Of a stretch of 64,000 bases of DNA, positions 45,060 to 53,957 are shown in pieces. Source of the stretch: Isoetes taiwanensis. Taxonomy: Eukaryota > Streptophyta > Lycopodiopsida > Isoetales > Isoetaceae. Location of the stretch: positions 2,457,702 to 2,521,701 of the forward strand of contig JAJEKV010000054.1 of NCBI GenBank assembly GCA_021234155.1, read 5' to 3'. Numbering within the stretch: the stretch's first letter is position 1; every line of letters starts with the position of its first letter. Under the pieces are notes generated by a model that saw only the letters and a list, made by a program, of their open reading frames with translations, did no database searches and was not told where the DNA came from. The translations under genes and the position numbers were made by a program.

Positions 45060-45350
45060 TACAGTCCCTTTTAAACCCTCTTAATAAAATTTGACGTCGG
45101 CATTTTATTTTAAATTTAACATGGAAAAACATTAAACTTTTAATTCAAAATGAAAGCTTCTTTGTTAATTATCACAAAAAATATGTACAATTGCGGATCC
45201 CCTTAAAGTAGGCTAAGGTTGCTCCCCCCGTATCCCTACGGGTGAGGGGCCAAATCCTTAGGCATTATGGTGACCCTCTTTGCGTGGATAGCTTAAAGGT
45301 TGGCGTCACCAAAAAGTGCTACCAAGTAGGCTTCGCCTGACCTCTTGGGC
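45060..45350. other. AT-rich spacer between ORF x and ORF y of element B
   Basis: About 290 bp of A/T-rich sequence with no open frame, followed on the minus strand by a CT-rich leader before ORF y. It may hold a promoter or polyadenylation signals; none is distinctive. Confidence 0.4.
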
Positions 45351-45357
45351 GCCAAAA

Positions 45358-46417
45358 TTACAAAAGGTGCGGAAGCGAGATCGGTCTTAAATTGTTTGGG
45401 CGATTCACCCGACCCGAAAAAGCGGCTTCCTGATCGGAAGGTCCGTGGACTTCGAAATTTCTGCGGATCTCCGCAATGCCGCCGTCCTGAACGATGGGGC
45501 TTCGCTGTGGCGAGGCCCGAAGCGATGTTGGCACCGTCTTAGCCCGAAAGACCCGTAGGGAGTTATCCACTCTCTGGCTGCCTCCCGGACTGGTCTTCTT
45601 CCCAAAAGCCTGACCGGTCTTTAACTTATCCTTGTATTGACTACCCGGCCTTATGGGCAACTCCCTTCCTCCGGGCTTAGCGGTCGGATCGTTGGTTTTG
45701 GGTTCGAGCCACTCCACGATGCACCTCCTCCCTGTTGGTCCTTGGCCGATCTTGTCGGTCCGGCTCCTCTTGCTCCAACTTCTCACGCTCTTCCGAGCCC
45801 TCCTTAGGTCTTCTTGGATCGAGCAAAAGTTGGGCTCATGCACTGGCCCGATTAAGTTGCGTGGTACCTTTGTGGCGAAGACCCATATCTATCGAATAGT
45901 TGTCGATAGTCTATGCTGATGTCGGGGATTTCTCCCCATACAAAGCTGTTGGAACCCTCATGCCATTGGTATGGGGAACCTCAATGGCTCGCCATCGATG
46001 ACGGCAAAGCCGTCTCGAAATCCCGGTACTCTCCTACCAGAGACTCTTTGTGTCGGACCGCTCGATTTTAGTGGTCGTCTTCCCCTGGCAAAACCCCTAA
46101 TCCGGCCGGGCCTCCGATCGACATCTTCCTCCTCCGTATGGCCTTCTGTTGGGAGGATAAAATTTGATGAGCATCATCACCATGTCGTTGCTCAACAAGG
46201 GTATATGGGAGTCGGGCGAGGTTCGGCCCGGATGAGGAATGGCTCGAGAAGTGATAGACAGGATATGGAATCCTATCGTTGTTCTCAAACCTATTGGCCA
46301 GCTCATCCAACAAGATGTCGATGAGGGTGGGTCGGTAGCCATGTGCTTAGCAATCATGGCGTAGATCTCCACGATGCTCATGGTGGTTGGATCCGGAGCG
46401 CTCTTGGTGATGGCCAT
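45358..46417 (-). pseudogene. Element B extra ORF x (unknown, frameshifted)
   Basis: ATG 46,417 begins MAITKSAPDPTTMSIVEIY and AMIAKHMAT. One frame over it continues LLDELANRFENNDRIPYPVY and HQILSSQQKAIRRRKMSIGG. The downstream half is highly basic (RRARKSVRSWSKRSRTDK; TGRRCIVEWLEPKTND). A nucleic-acid-binding or gag-like role would fit the charge, but no motif proves it. The leader upstream (about 46,430-46,560) is CT-rich and plant-like. It is the first ORF after the 5' LTR. Confidence 0.45.
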
Positions 46418-46639
46418 AGGGGAATAGTGAGGGGTGCAACAAGAGGATAGCAAAGGGGGCGCTGAGATGCACAAGGCACAAGGGCGGAGGTTCAAGGTCC
46501 GGTCTGGTGGCGATGGCGGAGGGCGGCTCAGGCGGTTGGAGGCGAAGAAGCAAAAACAAATGACAGAAAATGGTTTGCTTAACGGCCAATTAACTTTTAA
46601 GATTTCAAAATTTTTTCCTTATTAACTTCAAAATTTTAT

Positions 46640-47150
46640 TATTAAAAAAAAAAATATACGGCGGAAATACGCGCCACATACTGATCGGAAGCCGATGGCA
46701 TTATCGGGTTTACGCCTCGACCGGTGTCGTTGAAATGCAAGCGGCGCCCGAGTTGACCTGGCGGCCCCGCGTTGACTCGAGTCGGACGGGTCGGGCGCCG
46801 ACAGCATTTCGGGCGCTTCTAACTTGACTGCAAAGCGACAAAAAGCAAGCGGCGCCCGAATTCGTTTTTGGGCCTGCCCTTGACTATTTTTCGCCTGGAG
46901 TTGACTGTTCTAGGGTAATTCGAGTGCGCCCAATCCAATGGAGCCATCATCTTTGTCATTTGAGTTACCCACTGGCACCTGCTAGGCCTCCAATCTTGGC
47001 CCCTCCACTTCAAAGCTACAATTTCTTAACTTAACCTAACACCAAACCAAACAACAAAGAGAACTAACGACACATTGACTTAGCCTCCTCCTAACTACCG
47101 TATATGAGTTAGTGTTTGGCGGTGCTATGATTTCGAACAACCGAAATCAC
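46640..47150. other. Element B leader between PBS and ORF x
   Basis: About 500 bp without a coding frame. It contains three copies of a GGCGCCCGA-type motif (about 46,742, 46,795 and 46,850), spaced about 50 bp apart, within otherwise mixed sequence. Confidence 0.4.
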
Positions 47151-47162
47151 GGCTCGATACCA
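47151..47162 (-). promoter_or_regulatory. Primer binding site of element B (tRNA-iMet type)
   Basis: Three bases inside the 5' LTR, the minus strand reads TGGTATCGAGCC. The usual initiator-Met primer site is TGGTATCAGAGC, so this differs by one lost base. The position and the first seven bases support minus-strand priming by tRNA-iMet. Confidence 0.75.
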
Positions 47163-47165
47163 CTT

Positions 47166-48759
47166 TGTGACGCTCCCGAACATATAACGACCCTCAGGGA
47201 CGTATACATCACGGGGACTTCCCATGGCGACCATCTCACCATGAGCAGGGCCCTCCGTCTATTTCGGGCCATCTATGAAATGTGGCCCGAAGAAGGACAC
47301 GGAGGGGTCATTCGGCCCACGCCTTCAATGGGACTCCTACGTCGCGGAAGCATGAATCCAAGGGTTAGCACACACAAAGATGAATATATATAAATAACCA
47401 CCCATGGGGGGTGGCGATCCATCCAAAAATACCAACGGCATAGATCATGCATCTAATCCTAAGAAAACACCCAAACCCCAGGTTCTACCCCGGCTCAGAC
47501 TTCCGTGGGGATCGACTGACGGCTGGGCCTCAAGAGATCAGCAGACCGAGTCTTGGCATGGCGTTGGCTGGCATAGAACATTGGCTAGGGTTGTCCACTC
47601 CATCCGCCCCTCCTGTGCACACTTTGCAGATGGGTCAATTCATGCTATGGCTTTGCTATAGCCTTCCGGAGACGCAAACTCAGGGCATCACCCTCTGAGC
47701 CTACTCCGGGTTCATGGCGCTGGTCCGATGAGGCAGGTGGGGAAGCGTCCCCTTCCGGAATCACGGTGGTTCCATGGGTGAGCTAGAGAATACGTGCCGC
47801 ATCAGCGACCCGCATCCGCACCGACTTACTCACCCTAAATCTACTCAAAGTGCAAGGTGCTCCATACGGATCACACCTTCCCACCGTGGAGTGTCGGACC
47901 CATACCCGCCCCACGTGACCCGGCTATCGCCTAGGCCTAGCCCCAGTAGGAGTCTCGGGAGCCTTGTATGCTCATGCAAGACCCCACCCCTCATGTCACT
48001 GCTTGTGTTCCTTGTGCGGTGCTAAGCCGGACCATAGCATCTAGGACCCGGTGGGTTCTTGCGCCTGCCGCATCTAATGGGACTTTACAGTGGCGCTATC
48101 TAGGAGCATACTACTTTACACGTTGAGGCCTCTAACCCCGTAATCCCCCGTTTGAGTCGGATCAAACAAAGAACCAACAATCCATCCTTTGAGTAAGAAC
48201 CGAATTGAATATAAAGAGAACTTGTTTGTACAATCAAGGGTTAGTTTCTATGATCGAATTACAAAGAGAACAGAGAAAGACGGACACAACCAAGTGTTAA
48301 CTAGAATTCACATAGCCACCTACCTGATTTGGCTGGACTCATTCCCATGGGGGCCTCCATCTCTTGGCGGTTGAAGATTCAAATTTGTGGCTTCACAGGG
48401 GCGGTATGGTGGTTCTCTGCAGTGGTTGATGGCTCGGCTCCCGGCCTTCCTTGGTCGATCTTTTGGAGTCAATCCCGGGGATAGGGGTCAAGTTGGCATC
48501 CAAACTTGGCAACCCCATCTTGCCTGTCGATTGGGGGCAGGTGGCGCCTTCCTAATTGGTAATTATCCTAATTTCCTAGGTTATAGGTTATTATTATTAA
48601 TGTGTTAAATTAGCATAGCTAATTTAATCCTTTGTAAGGTAACCCCCTAGGTTGCAATTAAGTTCCCATACCCCCATGGTAGTGTACCTTTAGGGAGTGA
48701 CGTGCTTGTATTTGTACGTGTCCCGTGTAGTAGACCGTATAAATACGTGGAACGTCACA
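47166..48759 (-). repeat. 5' LTR of element B
   Basis: 1,594 bp, nearly identical to the 3' LTR over its AT-rich parts (for example 37,100-37,298 matches 48,560-48,759 almost perfectly). Differences are small indels and A/G or C/T changes clustered in C/G-rich segments. It ends GGAACGTCACA next to the second TCAGC. Confidence 0.95.
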
Positions 48760-50790
48760 TCAGCAGTAGAGGAGGGGGGAGAAACGGAAATAGAAATAGA
48801 CTGGACAAGATACCTGGAACGTCTATACAAAACAGGGGTTGCACCAATCATGGCTCCAGAAGGTAGACACAAACCTTCCTTCTCCAAGGAAGAGGTGACA
48901 TGGGCACTAAACAAGATGGCAAATAACAAGGCACCGGATTTATATGGGCTAACAGCGGAGATGTTGAAATGCGTAGAAACACAGATAGTAGGGATCATAA
49001 CAGAAATATTCAATGAGGTAATACACTCAGGCCTACTAGAAAGATGGCAGTTTAATAAAGTAATTCCGCTCCATAAAGGGGGAAACAGAGAAGAACCGAG
49101 TAATTATAGGACCATCATGGTCAGTTCAGTATTCGCGAAATGGTTCGGGAAAGCATTAGATCAGAAACTGAAAAGTTGGGCAGAAACAGGGAAACTCAGA
49201 GCACAAGGCCAGGCTGGTTTTCAACTGGAGCACTCGACTACAGACCATCTGGTGACTCTAAGGATAATGATAGAACAGGCAAAGGAGAGTAACAAGAAGA
49301 TCATATGCTGCTTCGTGGACTTTAAAAAAGCCTTCGACACAGTACCCAGAGATAAACTCCTACTTAGACTAATAGGACTAAGAGCACCAGAAGGGTTAGT
49401 AGGATCAATTGCAAGGCTATATCAAAAGGTATATGCCAAAATAGAGGGGGAAGGGGAAGCAATAGATTGCGACACAGGAGAAAAACAAATATGCCCACTA
49501 TCACCCACACTTTTTGGGATATACATAGATGCTCTACATGAATTTTTCAAGGAAAGAGAGGGAGACAGGGAAGCATCAACGATAGGGAGAACAAAAGTTC
49601 CAATAATGCTATATGCGGATGACTTAGGTATGATGGCGACCAAAGCCAAAGGAATGCACAGAATGCTAGAGATACTAGAAGAGTTTTGTTTGGAGACAGG
49701 ATTGACAGTCAACCTGGACAAAACAAAAATAGTGACCTTCGGTACAAAGACAAAACACAAACCCTTTAAATACAAGGGACAAGAGCTAGAGGAAACCACA
49801 GGATACAGGTATTTGGGATATGACACGCATGGTGGGGGGAAGTGGTCAAAAGGGGCAGACAACAGATTCCAGGCAGCGATAGGCAATTATTACATCATGA
49901 TGAATTACTGTAACAGCAGCAGGATCACCAACTGGGAAATCAAAACATACCTATTTAGCACATTAGTAGCATCGACACAGCTATACGGATGTGAAACATG
50001 GGGGCCAGGGCTATCAGAGAAGAAATGGAAAAAACAGGAAGGAATACTGAGGCAATGGCATGGACAGGAATTCCAGGTGAAGGCAGGTACATCATTAGCG
50101 ACAATTATATATGAAACAGGGGAAAAGCCAATGGAGGTGAGAGCATGGAAAAGAACAATCAGGTATCTAATAAAGGACAACAGTTATGGGAAAGAGGACA
50201 AACTATCGTCATTGGCAATAGATGAATCAGCAAAACAACACATAGTAACAGGCAAGGGATGGTTTAACGACCTGGCGAGGTGGACGGCAAGCATGGGGAT
50301 GCAACTAAACCATATTATACAAGCGGATGGATGGGACGAAGAATGGACAGGCAGGGCAATGAGGAGCTGGCTAGCACAGCACACAGGGCCTAAAGCAGAC
50401 TGGCTATTGGGAACCTTCAATCCAGGGGGACAGATAGGACATATTACATACAAAAGTAACATGTTGAATAGGAGCAACAGAGGAACGCTGGCTAGGTTCA
50501 GAATGGGGAGCCACAACCTCCGAATTGAGAAAGATAGATGGAGAAAAATAGATAGAGCAGAGCGAATATGTCGACTATGTGATTTAGGAAAAATAGAAGA
50601 CGAAGTACATATGGTCAAGGATTGCCCGGTCTACACAGACATAAGGTCCAAATTTAACAAGGTCAGGTGGGATCTCCCACTCCCAGCTCTGATGGACAAA
50701 GAAGAGACACTCACAGATGTAGCGAAAGCTATAAAAGAGATGATAATAAGACACCGGGGGGTGCACAAAGAGAAAGGGCTAATAATCTGA
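48760..50790 (+). CDS. LINE-2 ORF2 part 2: reverse transcriptase and C-terminal zinc knuckle
   Basis: After the second TCAGC the frame continues the endonuclease part in phase and stays open to TGA 50,788-50,790. RT motifs are WALNKMANNKAPDLYGLTAE (usual KxPGxDGxxxE), FNKVIPLHKGG, YRTIMVSSVFAKWF, CFVDFKKAFDTVPRDKL, KQICPLSPTLFGIYID (usual KQGCPLSP; Gly to Ile) and MLYADDLGMMA with intact YADD, then ETGLTVNLDKTK and YRYLGYDTHG. Near the C-terminus RICRLCDLGKIEDEVHMVKD and CP form the CxxC...H...C knuckle common downstream of non-LTR RTs. No RNase H is seen. The upstream extension of the frame into the LTR is accidental. Confidence 0.93.
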   Translation, partial: SAVEEGGETEIEIDWTRYLERLYKTGVAPIMAPEGRHKPSFSKEEVTWALNKMANNKAPDLYGLTAEMLKCVETQIVGIITEIFNEVIHSGLLERWQFNKVIPLHKGGNREEPSNYRTIMVSSVFAKWFGKALDQKLKSWAETGKLRAQGQAGFQLEHSTTDHLVTLRIMIEQAKESNKKIICCFVDFKKAFDTVPRDKLLLRLIGLRAPEGLVGSIARLYQKVYAKIEGEGEAIDCDTGEKQICPLSPTLFGIYIDALHEFFKEREGDREASTIGRTKVPIMLYADDLGMMATKAKGMHRMLEILEEFCLETGLTVNLDKTKIVTFGTKTKHKPFKYKGQELEETTGYRYLGYDTHGGGKWSKGADNRFQAAIGNYYIMMNYCNSSRITNWEIKTYLFSTLVASTQLYGCETWGPGLSEKKWKKQEGILRQWHGQEFQVKAGTSLATIIYETGEKPMEVRAWKRTIRYLIKDNSYGKEDKLSSLAIDESAKQHIVTGKGWFNDLARWTASMGMQLNHIIQADGWDEEWTGRAMRSWLAQHTGPKADWLLGTFNPGGQIGHITYKSNMLNRSNRGTLARFRMGSHNLRIEKDRWRKIDRAERICRLCDLGKIEDEVHMVKDCPVYTDIRSKFNKVRWDLPLPALMDKEETLTDVAKAIKEMIIRHRGVHKEKGLII

Positions 50791-51074
50791 GAAGCATTGT
50801 TGAGGCGAATCAGAGAGGCCCACAGAGTACAGTTCAAAACTGTTTATAACAATGCATTGTGTATGGCCAAGAAGCCAACTATAAGCACGATACGGGTATT
50901 AAAAAGAACAAGAGAAGCCCGCTAGATGGCTATATAAACCTATGCGTCTGTTTGTTGGCAGCACCCCCTTTGGGAGCTCGCAAGATGCTACACAAGTCCG
51001 GGAGCCTCACGGCCTGAGGGACGTTAATGTATATTCTATTCTATTCTATTCTATTCTATTCTATTCTATTCTAT
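50791..51074 (+). mobile_element. LINE-2 3' UTR and (ATTCT)n tail
   Basis: A short 3' UTR contains GGAGCCTCACGGCCTGAGGG and then GACGTTAATGTAT, followed by eight or more ATTCT units (51,033-51,074). A pentamer tail rather than poly-A suggests the element's RT recognises and reiterates this end. The GGAGCC...GACGT segment has a stem-like GCCTCACGGCCTGAGG core. Confidence 0.8.
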
Positions 51075-51823
51075 ACGTCATAAATTCGACCATTACAACC
51101 ATTTATGATTTAAGGTCACAAATCTCTTACCCCAATTTTATTCGATAAGCATATCTAACTAGTTATGGTGCCCGGCATTTCCGGGCTTTAGCAAATGTGG
51201 ATTGTAGAATGGTTTTGCAATCTCGGTGGCCGACATGCACGGTTGATTGTTTGATTTTCCCACTCCCTTATCATGTTACCCTGGGACAGAACAGAAGAAA
51301 TTAATATCAGTAAAACCTAAAACCTGGGAGCTAACAAAGAATTCTGCTGGTGCATAAGTGAAACATAATCTGCTATAGCTTCTTTTGTATTAATTGATTG
51401 AAGTCCTTCTACACACAACATAGGCAAAGCATGGCATGCATAAGCAGACAGGCAGGGAGGTTGAGCTCGCTAAAATAAATAGAACAAAAAGAGAGACATG
51501 GTAATCCAAAAGCAAAATCAATAATCAGATCATGCAGTGTGGAGGCCATTTACCTGCCTGTTTTGGCTTCATCCCTCACAGCTAATAGCAAGCAATCCTG
51601 ATAAGATCAGTGCCTACACATGTTTCATTTACACATTGGCTATATGTTTGCTTGCATGTTTGCGATATACTTGTGTTGTCCGTCCAGTTCACAAAAGCTA
51701 TACCCTATACGCGTTTGTAAAAGCACTACAAATGTCACGACAAATCCCTACTTCTATTTCATTCTCATTCTCATTCTTTAATATTATCATGGTGCTCCAT
51801 TAATCTGTTCTTTAGGGTAACTT

Positions 51824-52143
51824 GGGTCTTGTACTTGCACCTTAAGCTCGAAATTAATACATGAAACATGATTTGAATAACTCTACTTAATAAAAGCCAT
51901 TATACATAAACTTTATCCTATGCATAGATGTTCCCTTTGTTGCAAGTTGGATTGCTTAGGTCTTGTACTTGGCACCCCATGCTTGAAATTGATACATGAA
52001 GGACTTGCATAACTTTATTGAGTAGAGCCATTCTTATATTGAAATTAATACACAAAGGGCTTGCATAACTTTATTGAATAGAGCCATTATTCATAAATTT
52101 CATATTACGGATAGGTGTTCACTTTGTTCTTGCTTGGATTGTT
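51824..52143. repeat. Tandem duplication of about 135-185 bp
   Basis: Units start at about 51,824 and 51,958 with GGTCTTGTACTTG. Both contain GAAATTrATACATGAA, a TAACTTTATTGAATAGAGCC-like segment, ATAGRTGTTC and CTTTGTT...TTGGATTG. The second unit has an internal 50-bp duplication (GCATAACTTTATTGAgTAGA). Confidence 0.8.
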
Positions 52144-52930
52144 AAATATCATAGCAGAAGTAAAAAAACCTGACAACTATCAACTAAGTTTGCAGTAGAG
52201 AGTAGTTTCTACTTGAAGGACAACTATTCCTTCACTTGAAGATATGTCATTGACTGATTGACGACCTGCATCATTACAAAATGTTTCCCAAGCATATTTA
52301 TGGCAACTGTAGCTGGTTTATTAGAATCTTGAGGAAGAGTAAGGTAGAGTACACATAGGATCTACAAAAAAAAGCCAAATTCGCATAAAGTTGACATGGC
52401 TTCAATTTTTTATTCATCGCATTGTAATAAACCAGAGGACTATAGAGCACACATCATAATAGGGTGATCCACCTTCCTTCATGAATTAGATATCCTGCAC
52501 AAACAAAAATGGCATCTGTTGTCTCATTATTTTTTCCTACCATTGTATTTTACATCATTAACTGCAGCCTTGAGAGTGAAGGATAGGATGCTGAAAACGC
52601 GCAGATCATTTATTTATCTAGTCTGAGCTAAAATAGTCCGTGAATGAGTATGCCTCCAACAAATGCATTTATTTTCCAGTTCATATTCCTCCACTGCTTC
52701 ATATGTTCTACCACATTGAATTGCTTCTTTCCCATACCTTTAATGCAACAGAATATGGCAAACAACATGCATCAATTGACTTAAAATTCAAGGACAATCC
52801 CATAATGGCAAACCTACATTTGCATTTGAGTTGTTATGCTACTGTGCTATGCAATCCGACTTGAAAGTGCAACATGGGACAGAGGCCAGGAAGCCAAATA
52901 AAAGCATATGTCAATCATCAGATCTTCGAG
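52144..52930. other. Intergenic or intronic, nothing recognised
   Basis: AT-rich sequence with only short open frames. It could be the 3' flank of the coding-like exons at 52,940-53,200. Confidence 0.4.
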
Positions 52931-52939
52931 CAGCCTTAA

Positions 52940-53200
52940 TCATGGAACCCAGTAAGGTATTTGGAGTGCAATCTTTGGAGGCTCTATCAATTTGTACATC
53001 TTCAAGCAGTGGCCAAATCTACTTGCTTAAAACAAACAAAAATGTGTCAAAAATAGTGGTGCAAATCGGCTCTATAAGGACTAATAAATATACCTAATCC
53101 AACTTGCGTCCTCTGCAATCAAAACATTCTTGCAAAACCATTCTAACAAAGCTGCCCACCTACTTCTCAAAGATGAATATCCCTATATGTTATGAAAGTC
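52940..53200 (-). pseudogene. Terminal exons of an unidentified host gene
   Basis: The minus-strand exon at about 53,092-53,190 reads GYSSLRSRWAALLEWFCKNV and LIAEDASWI, then a donor AG/GTATAT. The next exon (about 53,034 to TGA at 52,940-52,942) reads in phase RFGHCLKMYKLIEPPKIALQ then IPYWVP-stop; another frame of it is also protein-like (IDRASKDCTPNTLLGSMIK). The codon texture and splice sites suggest a real gene end whose 5' part lies beyond, or was cut by, element C at 53,313. The family is unknown to me. Confidence 0.35.
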
Positions 53201-53316
53201 TACCCAAAAGAAAGAATCCCTCGGGAAAAAAGGAGAATGTTTTTCTTGTGGAGGGCTAAAGTATCTAGTGTAAGTCATCCTCACTTTTCCCTAATATGAA
53301 GGGCCAAAGAATCTGT

Positions 53317-53357
53317 TAGTCCTGTGCCTCCTGGTACAGGACCAGGAGGCACAGGAC
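53317..53357. repeat. 17-bp perfect inverted repeat at the LTR tip
   Basis: The arm AGTCCTGTGCCTCCTGG (53,317-53,333) is exactly complementary to 53,341-53,357, with the spacer TACAGGA. The matching place in the 3' LTR (63,802-63,827) reads AGTCTGTGCCTCTGAGTGCG and has lost the symmetry. Confidence 0.9.
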
Positions 53358-53637
53358 TATTCATGCATACGACGGACCAAGTCAAGTCCAAGGATCCACA
53401 ATCAGGCGCGGGTCAGTCGTCAAAGGCTCAGCAGAAGACCAAGCAGACCACGCAGACTAAGACCACGCTGGCGTCAACAAAGGAGGCTCGGCCGACAAGT
53501 GATGGCCCATCACCGCCCACGGCGTCGGTGATTCGAGGCTTTTCAAGAGGCACCGCCAAAGATTCTCAGAATCGGGCCTCCTTCCAGAGTCGGCACGAAA
53601 TCGATCGAGTGTCTATATTGGGCCAAAGGCCATTGTA

Positions 53638-53648
53638 CTATATATATG
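53638..53648 (+). promoter_or_regulatory. TATA box in the 5' LTR of element C
   Basis: TACTATATATATGAG, the only strong TATA-like site in the LTR, about 325 bp after its start. Transcription would begin near 53,670 and give an R-U5 region of about 200 bp. Confidence 0.6.
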
Positions 53649-53957
53649 AGTAGAGCTAGCACATGAGTTTTTAGATGAGTTTTGAGTCTTGTCTCACTTC
53701 AGTTTTTCTCGGTTCGCGAGAGCTCATGTATCATCATCATTGATATCAAGGAAGCTTATCATTGTTGTATCATTGTTCTTTTGTTTTCTTTTCCCTTTCC
53801 TTTGTTTTCTTGCAAATCGCGTGACATAGTCCCCCGGATTCTCTGTTAGATCCACGGGTCCTCACAGAGGGTGTCTTGCAGAGTTCCCCGAAACCTAGAT
53901 CCCAAACACCGCCGGGCCGCTGCGGGTCTGATTCGATTTTCCTTTTTTCCGTCAGCC

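Larger units (their letters stand above)
35698..48759 (-). mobile_element. Element B: 13.1-kb chromodomain Ty3/gypsy element with three extra ORFs
   Basis: LTRs 35,698-37,298 and 47,166-48,759 have matching termini TGTGACG/CGTCACA. The target duplication TCAGC is perfect (35,693-35,697 and 48,760-48,764) and lies inside LINE-2 ORF2. Minus-strand order from the 5' LTR is: PBS, three unrecognised ORFs (46,417-45,358; 44,978-43,612; 43,421-42,931), gag, protease, RT, RNase H, integrase, chromodomain, PPT. A typical plant chromovirus is 5-6 kb; here about 4.6 kb is added between PBS and gag. Gag-pol carries many single-base indels. LTR differences are also mostly small indels at C/G-rich sites, so the insertion may be young and part of the damage may be assembly error. 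Confidence 0.92.
53313..53866 (+). repeat. 5' LTR of element C (right end uncertain)
   Basis: The left end TGTTAGTC is fixed by comparison with 63,798. The right end cannot be compared inside the window; CTCACA at 53,861-53,866 or GTGACA at about 53,825 are candidates. A 17-bp perfect inverted repeat sits at the tip (53,317-53,357), and a TATA box lies at about 53,638. Confidence 0.7.

Noticed and set aside
48697..48759. LINE-2 RT frame extending upstream into the LTR
   Set aside because: The first 21 codons are LTR sequence of element B; the frame is open across the junction by chance, and the real upstream part is 34,592-35,697.
49422..50618. Long minus-strand frames rich in Ser, Pro and Leu
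   Set aside because: Antisense shadows of the intact LINE-2 reverse transcriptase.
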